DNA of 64,000 nucleotides, from positions 3,844,001-3,908,000 of the forward strand of contig NC_092361.1 of assembly GCF_030848805.1 (NCBI RefSeq), written 5' to 3'. Positions within the stretch are counted from its first letter, which is position 1. Each line of letters opens with the position of its first letter. Under the pieces are notes generated by a model, which worked only from the letters and a program-made list of their open reading frames with translations, had not been told where the DNA came from and searched no databases. Made by a program: the position numbers and the translations under genes. Positions 22,201-37,200 of the stretch are shown one piece after another. Source of the stretch: Temnothorax longispinosus. Its lineage: Eukaryota > Arthropoda > Insecta > Hymenoptera > Formicidae.

Positions 22201-25200
22201 TTCATAAAGGCGACATATAAAATGAATAAACGTTGGAAGTGATTTAACACGAAGAAAATGCCGAGCACAGAAACGCGTGCAAATAACTGCTAAAATGCAG
22301 TTATATACGAAAACGAGGAGAGCGTAGAACTGAAGAAATCGAGGGGAAAAAATCTCGTTTTCTCGCTGAGACGAAAGGAGGTCTTTAATTACGCGGCGAT
22401 GGAGGCGAACGACAAGGGCTGTTCTGTCGTTTTTTTTGACGCGCAAACGTGAGCAACCGAGTCTCACCGTGATACGCTGGCCGTTGTTGGTGGTCGTAAG
22501 CTCCGACTGGGACGTCTGTACCGAGTTCAACGCGGTCGCAAGCTGATCGGGCCTGAGCTCCTTGCCGTAAGTCACTTGGCCGTTCCCCTGCGTCTCCTTC
22601 GTGGGCGATCGACACGGCGTCCGCAGACTCTGCGGCAGCAATTCGATCAGATTCGTCGAATGCGGCTGGTACCGCAATATCAGCACGCACGTGGACACCA
22701 GGGTGTACGCCAACAGGGTACCTGCAGTATTAAACCGCGAACGGGAAACCTAAACGTGGCTCTTTCTCAGCATTCACCGCGCTACTTCATTATAATTTAA
22801 TTCGTGCGACGGTTTTAATACTTGACGAACGCAAAATGTGCATACCGGTCCACGGCAACAGAACGCTTAATTGGAAACTGAATTGTAAATTCGACATGCA
22901 AGAAACAAAGTTTATTTAAACGGAAAGATTCACATCAACCATCAGAGTTTTATTCCACGCAATTTTATACTGCATTGTCAATTTGTATATAAAGTGAGGC
23001 TTAAAAAATATATATTTATTGAAAGATATTTATTAATTTATTCGTAGAGCAGACAGTAATGATTTAACTACATTTATTACAATTAATAATAATTATTTTT
23101 TTTTTAAATAATCAATAAGTATAGAAAAAAACTATACTCCATTCATTTCCAAAGTTTGTTTTGCGATAAACAGAAATCATTCTAGATAACATCTTACCGA
23201 TCGACATCATCTCCACCAACACCTCCAGTTGAATCAGTAGCGCAGCGAAAGCGGCACATATACCGGAAGTTAGAGTCGCAATTGCGGGAGTGCCAGTCGC
23301 CGGCCAAACTTGGCTGAGGCTCCTGCGGAAGCGAAATGTGCGCGTTAAACCCTAATCCGGGGTCACACCCGTCTCAGCCGTCCTTAACAATTCATCTCAT
23401 CGCCGTTTCGACGTTTCGGCGTTTTTACCCTTTGCGTCTTGATCATTACCGAAATATAAGGCCATCCTGAGCCATCGCGTAGACTATTCTAGGCATCGGA
23501 AACATGCTGCCGAACATGGAGACCGTCAGGCCCGCCAGCGCACCGATCGCGACGATGTACTTGCACTTGTAGGCCCCGACTTGGCCGAACATCTCCACCA
23601 ACGCCGAATCCTGATCGACCTGATCATACGGAACTGAAACACGAGGTACGCGAGTACGTGCTGGGAACTCTGCAACGCCAGCTCTTCCGACCCGCGCGAT
23701 ACCATCGTCCCGATATCATGTAAATTCAAGTGAAACTCTTGCGAGTTTCATCCGGCAATCAATATGCTAATAATAACGATTTTACACGAAGCGTAACAAT
23801 AATATACCTGACACAATAGTCGTAATAATGCTAAAGTTTCAACAACTCTCGTTTGCGAACAAGTTTCGTATAATAATTTTATTCTCCATTGTTTCCCCGG
23901 GCACCGTTACATTGCAGTTTGGAATAAAGTTGTGATAAAATTGATTATGATACCGAGATGGAGGCGAATCTCGATTCGCCGATAGCGAACAAAGAGACAC
24001 GTAGCCCTAAAGTCACTCTGCGTCTCGCATCAACAGTTATTCAAATTTTGAGAAGTGGGCGTGAAAACGCAGCGACAAAACCAAAAGAACGAACACATCG
24101 TCTGTCGTGAGTATACGAGACGTGAATAGGCGTACATTTTCATTAATGAAGGGCCAACAAACGATCGAACGGCCGTTGTTTAACAGTCTACTCACCAATC
24201 AGTGTCAAGACCATGCTGCTGGTGACGTAAGCGACGAGAATTATGATCAACGACGAGACTATGGCGAGGGGGATACTCCTCTTCGGATTCGTTGCCTCCT
24301 CGCCGGTGGTGGCTATTATGTCGAAGCCGATGAAGGCGTAGAAACACGTCGCCGCACCGGTGAAAACCTGTGAAGGGAAAGAGAGAGATCCAGTTTTTCA
24401 TCGCGTCTCGGACAAAGTGTATTGCGACGGAGACTGATCGGACACCGAAATACGATAAAGCGGAGAGAAAATAAGATATCTAACGGAAATCCGGGATGGG
24501 AAAATCGAGTTGCGCGCTCAAACAGAGCTACGGTCCTTTAGGTAAATGTCATAGCGCTTTTATTGAACTGTAGAATTTACCGTAGAATTCACTTCGCATT
24601 GTGGGATGATATGCGGTATTCGCGTTGGCGTATCGTTTGATTTAGCAACACGCCTATTATGAGAGCGCGTATAAAGTAATTAATTGGAGATCGATAAGAA
24701 TAGCTGATTGTCCGACGTGAGTCGCTTTGCAACTATCATCGCTGCCTTCGTCGCCCTTAGTCAGATTTGCTGAAAGTGTCGCTCTTTGAATATTATATTA
24801 AATTTACATATTTCACCCCTGGTCGACGCGCTTATGAATTTTTGATGAACTCCGTGAAAAGAAGATTGAGACGTTGCTTAAATAATAATTCGCGTACGCT
24901 CCGCGTACGATCTCAACGGAAATAAATTAAAAACCTGTCCGAACCAGGTTGCCTGCAAAAACAGATCCGGCAATCCCGGCTGGCGTTTCGTCCCTCTGTC
25001 TTTGTCCCTCTTTCTCTCTTCCCGTTTTCCGCTGCTGGCGTTTATATCGCGCCCGTTGAAGAAAATTCGACGTGTTTCGCGATAGCGGCTCCGTGCGCGT
25101 TTGCTGCGCCAGGATCGGGCATTTAAATTCCCTTTAACACAATTTTTCATTTTATTATGTTACGAGACAATAAGTAACTCTCCGAGTTTAAATAACAAGC

Positions 25201-28200
25201 ATCTCTTTATTCTTTTTTTTAGATTTGTGATTTTCTATTTACGTTAAAAATATATTTCCTGTCCTCTCTCTTTCTTTTTCTCTGTAAGATTTTTATAAAT
25301 AACTTTATGCGTAACTTTTTAAATATATTATTACGATCATTTATTAAAATAATACATTGTTCCGGCGTTTCCAACTATATTATACGTTTCTACAATTTAT
25401 TATTGCTAAAACAATGTGCAATTTACGAAATATTGCACCGCTCTTATCCGATAACGTAAAATTTTTCACCTGATAAAGATAACGACAATCATTTTGTCTA
25501 CTTTTGCGATCGACTGTAGCCGACGTTATAGGATCCGGGAGAACGACATTGTCCGCGATGACGCGCGGTACCGTAATATGACAACGTGTATATTGTGTGC
25601 ATTCGTATACGATATCGACCATTTTTGCGCGCATCTCGAGTGGCGGCGAAACCGCAGCCATTATTTCGCGCACTGTGCAAAACGTCGAGCTCTTTTTTTT
25701 CAACTTTATTTTGCCTCGTCAACGATCGCCATATGACACGATGTCACACTCGAATTAAAACGAATGGTGACCGAGTAGTTGACGGGGCTAGAAATTCATT
25801 CGTTTTATGGAGTTGTTTCACGTGATATTTTATTACACGTATTAATGCGTCAAATCTGCGGAGACGTAATTAATGATGCTCTCGTCAATTTAGAATATCA
25901 AGAAATGTGATAGTGCTCTAACGAGGAAATGTGAGGCTCGTGCGTAATACAGTGCAATCCGTCCGAATTTCCCAAGATTTACATGAAATAATATTACGCG
26001 GTGTAGCGACAGCTCTTCTATTTGATAAATTCGATTCGGTTTGGAGGCCCACGGCTCCGTACAAATATTTAACCAGCTTATACAATGACCCAATTATCTA
26101 ATGACCTTTTGTGATTTCAGCGAATTTTTTCGTGTATTTTTTGCGTAGCCCGCTTACATTTTTCCACCGATATTGTTACTGCATGCATTACTAGCGGTAA
26201 TTCGACGAGAATTATCTCCGCGGGAATTATGTACGTCCGTTCATTTGGAACGAGTCTTTTCCGTATCGATAGTCCTCGATATCCTCGATATCGGCGCGTC
26301 GGCACGTGCCGAGGCGGCACCTTTGACTTTTACAGATCGCGATGCCTACGTGTCGCGCACAGTTCGCGGAGCATCCTGTTCACGACAGACTGGGGCTGAC
26401 TTGCTACGATCGTTTAATCTCGCGACGGTAGATCGACCTTACTCCCGTGGTCGTATTACCGATCACGCGGTCTCTGAAATTAATGCCTTGCAATTCTTTG
26501 CGAGATACGAGCGTCTTTTTCTTTGTGGAAGACACACGTATACCTTTCTTTTAAAGTATGAGACATGGTATTATAGGAGCATAAAAGGGCATTCAGTATA
26601 GAAGTAAACAAACAACTATACAAGAGGTATTTTCAAAATATTTACTGTTGCACCTGTTTGAGCGTTATTTTAACAAATCTTTTATCTTATAGAATTATTA
26701 TTGCACTAATATGCCAGAGAGAATTCTGTTGCCACAAGGTTCAGCTGGTCTTGGTGGAGAAATCAGAAGTCATTACGGCGTAATCTTGATTTTCTTTCTG
26801 TTAAATTACGCGTAAATTGCGACTGCGCCCCGTCTACCACAATTTGCTTTTCGGTCTGCCAAATATTAACACAAGATCCACGCTGTGGAAAAGTGCGGAG
26901 ACGGGAAGAAATCCGGCTACCGTTTCGCAGGCTGGAAACAAAGGGGCGAGATCCTTTTAGAGTATTCCGCAAAGGAGGGTGCCGGGTTTCAGGAAGATAG
27001 ACAGTTCGTGGTCGGAGAGGGGTGGAGCAAACCGGAAGCAACTCCGATTTCTTTGAGACCCTCGTCCCTAAACCCTTACCGCGTCCAAAGCCGATCCGAG
27101 GCGTCACGTACATCCTCAATCTGAATTCCGTCCGAGAACGTGGCATAATTTCACCGGCGGACTGTAACCGAAGTTAGGAACCGTACGAAAAGATGTATCG
27201 CGGGTATGTGAAAAGATGGGAAAATCCGCTTAAGTGCCACCGCGTATACGTCTGCATGACGGTAATTCCGCATTGCAGTGAGCGCGGGAGAGATTCCGGG
27301 GCCCCTTTGACATACGATGCCTCAGTTGATGGGAGCGTTACATATTTCCTGGATAAAATACCACGTCTTCACGATTCTCATAAATATCTACCGATACAGG
27401 GAAAATGTAACGCAATGCGGCGGAATCACGAGTGCCTCTTACATAAGATATACGTTATCATGAATGAATAGGGTAAACCCGGGTAAGATGGCCATAGAGG
27501 AAAGATGGCCAACCTATGTTCTTTCAATATAGCTCGCCATGAAACATCGAATGAACATGAGTTGGCCATCTTTCCTCTATGGCCATCTTACCCGAGTTTA
27601 CCCTAAACTTTCATGACGCATTATTCAACATGATAATAATTAATAAGTTAGAGATGAGAAATTACCGAATGAAGACCAAACGAGAGACCAAATGTAGAGA
27701 CCACACATAAACATTTCGTAATATATTTCATAAATATCGAGCGTGAAATAATTTTACTTGTATTTCAGAGATTTCTTTCTAATATCTGACTTAATTTATT
27801 AATATGCCAACTAAGACTACCGCGATATTTGATGTCAATCTCTTTTTTTACTTTAACATTTGATAATTTTTTTTATTTCAACCTCTTTTCTCTCCTCTCC
27901 TTCTCTCTCGTTTAGAACACGCTTGTTTATTGTTTACGGCTGTGGCTCTACCGATGTTTGAGCGCTCCATTTGCGGGCCGCAATTCCCGTCGAAACCGGA
28001 GAATAAATCAATCAGACGAAATACGTAATACGAGGATGCACCCGGCTTTCTGGTGTGCTTGCTCTCTCTGAAGATTTATTCCTTTCCTTCCGGTGCAATA
28101 TACGTTTCCAGCCGCATCTCTGCGTCGCGATATTTTCAAGAAAAATGTGAAGTTTTTCTGAAATTATTCATTCTTATTTGCTCATGAATATTCTACGTTT

Positions 28201-31200
28201 TATATAAAATAATAGCCGTATTTGTAATGAAAGCATACTGGTAAAAGCATCTGCTGGATGTCGGAATGATCTTTCACGTACCAAAATTACGTTCCGCGGG
28301 CGCGGATTGCCAGTTTTCATAGACTGAGTACAGAATATAAGGTGGAATTTCGTTGAAATGTGCGGAGAATTTGGCCCAAAAACATAAAGCTTCTTCTTTT
28401 TAAAATATTTCGACCAAGGATCTGCTCGAAATAGTTTACATCCGTTGAAAATTGCGGAGGTGGGATGAGGAACCGAGACGAAGTGGTTCGTCGACGAAAG
28501 GAGTGAGATCGCCGGTCTCTTAATGCATAACGACGCGCCTCGTTACAGCATTTTTTAATTTACTTGCTTATGGCGACTTAGTGTTCAGCGCGATGTAATT
28601 TACTTGGAAAAGGCACTAATTCCTCGATAATGGGCGACCATAAATTACTGTTTCCTCTTCTATCTCAAATCTACCTCTTCTTCACAATAAGCTCCAGTGT
28701 ATAAACTGAAATTAAAATGACAAAATAATTTTCTCGTCTCTGTATCACGCATTATAATATTCATAAATCAAAATATTAAAACACGTTCTATTTGTTTTTT
28801 CAGAATGTATTTTTACTTTCCGTTTTTTTTTTTTAATACACTGTAATGTGTGGACGGAATTATTCTCCGGCGTAAGGCAATATTTAGAGATAGTCAAGTT
28901 CTGTACGGATGTAACGGATGAAGGGATAACGTGTGCAAGAGCCAACAGGGTCAGCTGTCCCGCTGAAAGATTCACGACCTTCCTTAGGAGCCTTTCCCCA
29001 TGTTCTCTTTCAATGTTCCTACGCTTTACTGCTCATACATCGCCTTATAAAATCCGACCGTCTTCGTTTTATTCCTTATCCTTTACGAAAGCAGAACATT
29101 TTCTTCTCGGATAATTAACTCGAAACGCGACTGCGCCGTCGTTGCAGCATGAGCGACAACAGAAGTTCGAGCGAGCGTATTCGGATTACGTCGCGCGCAC
29201 GCGTAATTTTCTTTGTAGTTTCTTTGTTTTTTTTTGCGAACATGGAAATCTATACATCTTTCAATACTCGGCATCGCTCGGGATGCCTTTTGCAGCGAAG
29301 TTATGCGGTGCGCGGTCTTGCATATCACCACGAGCGATTTGAAAACTTCGATCTTTCTCTCCTTGTGCGCCCTCCCGGGGCATCCCTCCCCTGGGAAATA
29401 GAACGCTTTAACCCGGATAATTAATTTGAAACGCAAGTTCCGTCAAAGAACAATGGCGACGCGACGCTGGTCTCCGAAAGTTTGAAGGAATTAAGGTCCG
29501 TGCGTAACGTCGTCCGTGCGCCCTCGTTATTAATTCCTTTGTTTCCGCAAGAAACTTGCGTACCAGTACAAACGCCTTTCGAGGCGAACGTTCGACATTG
29601 TTCGAGATACCGGTCGCCTCGTCCCACGCGCGCGATTTCTTTACCCTCGACTAATGGAACATTCCGCGACAGGCTGAAACTCTCGGATTTCACATCGCCG
29701 GAATATTTGAGCGACATATCTGTAAATGGGTCTTGCCCGACCTTTAGTCGCGATTTACCTGCGCTTTTGTGCAACACATCCGCACGTGGGCGCAGCGACG
29801 AAAATGTATAGGGGACGTGTAATGAAACTGGGGAGTACCGATTACACAACGCCCACCCCCTCGCCGCGCGCGAAAATTCATGTCAACCTTACCGTTCTTA
29901 CCCGAAACTCCACCGCGTAATCTCTCTCGCCCGATTCCACGCTACCGGTGAAAATTTAAATTTCAGCATTTCCATCCGGCGACCTTTGGATCTCCCTCCC
30001 TTTGTCTCTCTACTTCCTTTTGGATAATTAAATCGATTATTAGGAAGGGAGTGGCGTTGTCCGAATGATCGACGTTTTTCTTAACGTCGGGGAGACAACG
30101 TGTGATCGCGATATTTTGCGGATCTTTTTATTTATTTTCCAAAGCAGATGTACGAATGAATAACTTTTTCTTTGTGATTGACTGTGCGCCGATTATTATT
30201 CTTGGCGCGGCGTAACGGGAGAACGTGGAGATGGTTCGGGCGGAGCAGTTCTCGTCGATGCGCACACCTCTTTCTTATCGTCGCGCTAATGGTTCACATG
30301 TCACTTGACCCTTCGAACAATTTTTCGGTTATATGCGGCGATATGCGAACCGTTATTACATTTAGCGTACGCGCCATTGTATTTCGTATATTTATAGCCA
30401 TGTACAATTCCTTCTCTTTTGCACCTAATAAACAGGAGATTTTTCCCATTGCTACACGTGTCACTTATATATTTAACATTCTCTCTATACAAAAATTGTA
30501 TAAATAATATTTATCTACACGAAGATCGTACTATCGATTCACGGTAAATAACGTTAAGTCGAGTCAGATTCTCCTCCGCTATCTGGAAATGGTTCTGCAG
30601 ATAACCATCCTGCATTCCCCGAGCGTGCAAACACGTTCGGAAATTCGAACGGTGCAGGCTCTCGTTCTTCACACCCCGCGGTCTCTATTTCTCCCGACAG
30701 TCATCCAAACGGCGTTCCCGATATCCCAGGGCTCTATCTCGCACTATCGATTGCCGCAGGCATCGCCGTCGTCGCGTCGCGTCGCGTTCTGTTCACCTCT
30801 CCCTGTGTCCGTGAACGATACGAGGCGCCGTTTTCCACCATCGTCCCATCTCTTCGCGATTACTGTCCTCTCTCGGTACATCTGTCGGGCCGACTCGGTG
30901 CAACAAGTTTGCCATTGTTCCGCATAACTGTCGTAAGCCGCAGGCGGAGAATCCCTCGACCGAACCTTGGCGACGGCGACTTCGCACCTCAAGCGACTGG
31001 AGTTTCGCGCGGATTGCTCGGAATCTTCCCTTGTCATTACGCGTTACGATATTCAGAGGTTTGTCTTGTTCAATAAGACTGACGATAGACAACGGTGATT
31101 ATACAAAATAGCGAGAAGTTTGAACGATTTCCTTTAATATTCCGTCATTTTCGGCATTTATTATTAATATTTCAGTATCTCGTACGTATAGCAATTTTCA

Positions 31201-34200
31201 TTATTAATTTTCGTAGGGGAATGTGTACTGTACCACTAAATAAAAATGTTTTCAAAGTTGACTTTGTCAGCGACATCTCTTCTCCTTTTCATTCTGAAAC
31301 CGATATCCTCATAATACCTTAAACAAACATCAAAATAGCGCAGTATGCTACTCCGTCTGTCGCTGGAATAGGGCACGAGCGCGAGGGCGAGGGGATCGGA
31401 CTTATGAAAGCAGCTGGAAAAAGACACGCCGAGAGGGCTTCAGCCGAGAGGGCTTTTTCATCCTGTCTCCAGCCACTCATTGTTTTTTTTCTTTTCGTTA
31501 TCCGCGCTGAGAACCGTGCGACAAAGGCTGCCGGCGTTAATACCGCTGCATTGCGAATTACCATTGTTTAACAACCCTTTGTCTTTGAAATTATTTATAT
31601 ATGGAATTTGTAAAACAAATGAACAGGAGACATCGCTTTGTTTTACGAAACGATATCATAAAAATCTAACGTTTTAATTAATTCTCTTATTGAATTCATG
31701 CATCTTCCCGGTGTTCGATATTTCTTGTTGTTTTTTAATTCTTGTTATCTTGTCACTCTTTAATCTTGTCGTATATTTCTTTACGTGTTAAATATTTTAT
31801 TTTACGCGCAATTATTTTACGTCATTGCCTTATCATTTGTAAAACTTCTCAGTCTTATTTAATCTTACGTAGAACTACGATCAGCCCTCTTATTGTTAGA
31901 CTCTGTCTATTATGCACCCTGTACTTACCCCGCTCCAGCCATAGGGGAGGAAACCGTTATGCTCGGACCAATTGTCGGAATCCACGTAAAACATGCCCGC
32001 CGCCATGACGAAGACCCAGACGGCGAGATTGATGGCGTTCAGCACATTGTTGAACACCAGCGATTTCTTCACCCCCGCCGCCATTAGCAGCATCATGAGT
32101 ATCGTGATGACGAACGCGAGAAAATCTGGCGGCCGTCCTGGGAACAAACGTGATTCGAAACTTCAGTGAAATTTATTAAAAATGCATAATCCTCATATAT
32201 AAACGGTGAATGTGTTGATTATAATAATTCGAAAAAATCTAGCGGCCGTTTCTTACGTGTAGTGATGAACAACCGTGATTTGAAACCTCGATTCATGAGT
32301 AATGCAGAATCGTCCTATATAAATGACGAACTTGAAAAAAAAAGCAGATAAAAACACAACTCAGCTCTCACAAGCAGGTGAAATAAGACGCTTAATTTGA
32401 AAAATGCTACTGTGCGTGTCCTCAAATAAAATAATTTTTTTTCGCAAACCATCGAATCAACGAAGTTCAATTCGTTGGTTCGCATGTTTCATACGTACGT
32501 ATCTCGGCTACATGCGTTCTGCGGTCAGTATGCACGTTGCACGTAGACGGGAATCGGGGGGGGGGGGGAGTAGGGGATGAGGTAGTCGGGTACGGATCTG
32601 GAGAAACGTCGGGCGGACGGGAGGAGGGAGAGGGTTAAAACGATGGAGTTGCGGTGGAGGAGAGACCGAAGGGTTGGAAGGTGGCACGCGGAGGAGGGAG
32701 GACAAAAGCATGAGGGGGTGCGAGAGGGACGCTTGCGCGGATGAGACTAGGTCTGGCACCTGTGGACCTCATCGATCCGAACCGGTTCGCGAACCACACG
32801 CTTCGATGCTCTTTAACCTGTCCACCTGGACGCCGTAGCCAACCCTTCCAGTTTCCCCCCTGTGTCGCTTTCGTGTTTTTCGCGAAGTTCGTCTGCCATC
32901 GCGATTGTCGTCTTTCGAGACAAGAGTCCGATTCTTGAGATTGTTCCTTGATTCGAAAGTTCATCTTATTTACCAAATTAGTGAGATAGCGTTTCGATAT
33001 TCTAATTTTACGACGCTTCTCGGGGCGCGCGTCACAGGCAGTGATTTTCATTTCGAATTGATTAACGCGAGGATGAGTTAATGAATCTTAAATAAACACC
33101 TACTGAATTTTAAGCGAAGAACAGTGTTTTTAAGGAAGAAGTATTATCGTAATGTAGAACATACTTATTTTCGTGGAAAGAAATGGGGAAAATTTATAGT
33201 CAACACGTGTTCTTTCTGTAATGATCGATTTACCTCGTTTCTTAGCCTTTTTCTTTGCCTCGCTATTAAATCTTTTCGAGAACAAAGTCTGCGAGAGAAT
33301 AGGAGCCTCGCGGAGCCGACAAGAGATACGGCACGGCTTGCACACGACGCTGTCTCATAAAATTATTCCTGACGCTGTTCTCGCGATCGTTAACTGGCAG
33401 TTAGGGGGAATACTTAATCAGGACTCTAGCTTCAGCACGGCTTATGCCCGACGGCGTCGTTGTAGATAACGATACCATTGAACTTATCCAATAATACCGT
33501 CGTGCTTATGCGAAAAGTGTCACAGTTACTGTACGTCGACGTTTATGCTCGCGTGACAGTTTACAGGAAACGGTCGAGAGATATCGGAAAAGATCGCGTT
33601 TGCCGATTGTACACTTTTCGATATTAATATTGCCATACATGATGCAAGAGAATCAATAGCAGAGTCAGTCAGTAGCTTCTATCAAGATCTAAAAGAGTCG
33701 CGCGGAAAAATATTTTCTCATGAGAGACAATAAATGCAACCGTCTTCGTAGCGTACACTCTCCGATAGATGATTCCTTTGCGAGAGGACAAGCTTTATCA
33801 TCTAGCTCGACGCGACGTATTTTATCGTATCCACACCGTTATCGACTGTTGTGTCTGTGGATGCAACGCGCCGCAATCGAAGCCGCTCGATATCGAGGGT
33901 TGACGTGCAAGCATGCACTCCATTTCGTGGAGATAAATCCCGAAGTTCGCGGTCCCACCTATATTGCCATTTGCGTTCGTGATCGGCATTCCTTGCGCGG
34001 ATTTCGCATTCTGATTTCATGCTCGCGTCTTTGTTCCTGGTTCCGACACGATCCTCGGAAGTTTCTTCGTTACGGGGTCATGTCTGATCTGTGGAATTAA
34101 ATACTACTTACTCGCGACGAGCGCGTCTTTCTCGAGGTTTCATCGTCGAGCACAATTGCGTCGGATTGTCCGTGATGGTCGGCTATTCCTAACTTTCAAG

Positions 34201-37200
34201 TCTCGATGTAAAAGATCTCTCTCGATATGGATATCTAGTTTTCATTTAGATCTTTGATGCTCGACTTTCAACGGCTCATCCCGCCTACAAGTCGTACAAT
34301 TCAATATTTCAATCCTTTCATGCAGAATATCTTCCGTTCGAAAGAATTTAATGAGAGTCAACGACGGTCGAGAGGGTGAAAGTAATTACACCTGAATGAA
34401 CGTTGAGGGTGCAATAATTTTTAAATAATAACCAATTAGAGTTAGTCATATGCAAGCTTTTATTTCTGCACGTTTAGAAATGCATTTAACATTTAACAGA
34501 CGATAGATATATATTTTATTGTTTATAATGATAAACGCTTAAATATTTAAAATAGATATCGCACCATATTTTAGGGATTAGCGTTTTGGAACTTGACTTC
34601 GAAACACTATATTTGCGCCGCGAAATTCGCCGCGTTTTTATCGTTAACATCTGTATATAGTTGCGTTTAGTCGTACCTGTCCATGTGTTTGATCGCGGTC
34701 TTTCAACCGGCAACGCATTTTGCACATCGCTCGACGATTGTATTTGCATACAAACGTGCGCGTTCGCCGACGTAGAGATCGAGCGGGTCGTTTGAGTGAT
34801 CAAAATCGTTTGATTCAGCTGAAAATTGCCTCTTTCGTTTGCGTAGCCTGGTGCATCGACGCTGCAAAGGAAATGAATCAGCAACAGGGCTAACGGAATC
34901 GTACGGAACGCGTTCGATTCTTCGCGTTGCTGGCGCGTGGATTATTATTTTGCCTTTGCAATTCAGAGGGGCTTTGGGAAATCGCTGCAGTGTCGGAACA
35001 AATTAATCAGCAATCTCGCGAGTTTCTCTCTCGAAGAAGTCGGCCAAGCAGATTGTTTTCTTTTGTTTTGAATAATACGGCAATCTTTATTCATCGAGAA
35101 GCGGAGTTACCCCCTTCTGGCGCGATTTAAGTTTCTCCTATATATGGTAACCGGAAACACGATAACACGGTCAACGCGCAACGTGACCGCTTTTCCTCCG
35201 CCAAAGGTAGATAGCTACCGATACAAGTTAGCGCGGAAATTTATTCTACACCCCGAATATGTACCGAGAATTTATTTGTTTCGCAGAATGAATTTTTAGC
35301 TGCAGTTTCCTTTCACCGATTTTTTTGCAGAGGTTTTTCAACCGCGGCGCGAACGCTTGAATGAAAGTAGCGAGCTTTAGCTCGCATGCTTCCCCGAAAA
35401 AACCGCTGCTCTTTTTTTTTCTCGCCCGAGGATCGCCCGATTATCTCCGACCGCATGAATTACGTCGGTTTTCCGCTTGTTGGAGAATTTCCGCCTCGGG
35501 TTTCTTCCACGTCACGGCTGTCACGGGAATGTCGTGCTCGAGCTAAGCGTAGGGGAGGAGAACCGAGTAATTTGACGAGTAAGAATCTCGGGCATTCAGG
35601 TACTTTTTTCTGTCGTTAGCGAATACAAAGATTTTTGCCGTTCGAACATATCGCAATCGTTCGCCGATGCATTTACAGCTAGTTGCCGGTTGAAATTTTC
35701 TCCTCACACGAGCAAAATGTCGATAGAATTAACGATCCATTAATTCAATTCTGCCCAGCGAATCTTATCCGTACGTTAAAGAGTGAGGTGATAATAGATA
35801 TCAGAAAAGAACCCAACGAACTAGATTGGCATGTTCAATATGCTATCGACGTGAAATATATAGCGTACGCTACGTTCACGTAGCCAACATTTTTCAGTTA
35901 CTGTTTTAGCTTCAAAAATCGAAGTAAATTGGCAATTATATACACGTGTCTGATAAACATCCGACACGTAAGGTGGTTACCGGCGGCACAGACTGTGCCG
36001 GCGGATTAGAGTTGTGCGGGATTGACGAAATCGCGAGGATTATAGCGGATTTAGAAGATAAATTTGGTGGAATGTTTAAACCCGATGTTTCCAAAACTTG
36101 TTATGAAGACCTCTCAGGCATTTCCCCTCTTTATCAGGGGACTTAAATCCTATCGTGTTAATGCAAAAGTCCAGGGAAAAACCCTGAAGATATCTGGAGG
36201 AGGTTTGTAGAGGATTAGGGAAGAGCTCTTCCACGCTCTCGCGATACTTCTTTTTTCCCCGGATTTTTACGATTATTTGGGCAACCGAAGCGACCAATTC
36301 TGAGCGATGCGCGAATTCGTCGTGTTATTTCAATAGAGTCCATCACGAATTACGTCGTTCCGCCGGTATCGATTTCATCGAACATTTTCGCGAAACTTTC
36401 ATCGTCCCGTAAATATTTTCAAAATTAATCCGACCGACTCTCGACACCGAATTCCGCGGACGCGCGACGCGATTCGGTTCGCGCGCGAACGATTACAGGC
36501 TTCCACGCGCGTAACAGCTGGCCGGGTTGCAAACTCATCTGCAAATTCCTGCACGACGCGCGAGGAAAAAGTTAATTAAGGTCGACCGATTTTGCGGCCG
36601 CTTGCCGTCGTCGCGGCGCATCCGTTCTCTCTCTGCCCTGGCGCGAGTGAAACTTTTCCTCGCTGCCGCGACACGTCTATAACAAAGAAGTTTGATAAAG
36701 GAACCCAATCCCTTTGCACACCGAACCATTAATAATTTCGGCTTCCGGGACATTACCTGAAGCGAAACCCTAGTTACATCGTCGTCTTTCCCTAATATCT
36801 TCCAAAGTATCTTCTATATTAATATATCCTTTACGCGACAATATTATTTTTCAGTCGATACTAAGGATATAGATCCAATTTATATAGATAGAGTTTATCG
36901 ACTTTCCCAAGCAATTTGAACGCGTTTAAAAATTTCCTCTAAAGATACCTAACATTATTTCTCAAACCAAACAGATATTTTTGCAAGTTTACGAGTGACT
37001 TTCTTTCTCCGCATTTCGCGAAGGAAGGCATGCACGTGTACTGATACGCAACTTAATCAAATATATTCAACTGCACTTTTGTGCGTCTTGCATACATCAA
37101 CTTCCGAAAGAGCCATATTCTCCCGCTAGACGTAAAAGCACCGACGGAACTTTCGAATGGTGTCGGTGTTAACATTTTTCGCATGTCGCGCGTATTAAAA

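Noticed and set aside
32508..32759. Pro-rich minus-strand frame near a G run
   Set aside because: Product of a poly-G tract and GC skew; no conserved residues.
35946..36146. 66-codon frame with a GC hairpin (GGCACAGACTGTGCC)
   Set aside because: No homology recognised and only a short local inverted repeat; insufficient to call a gene or element.
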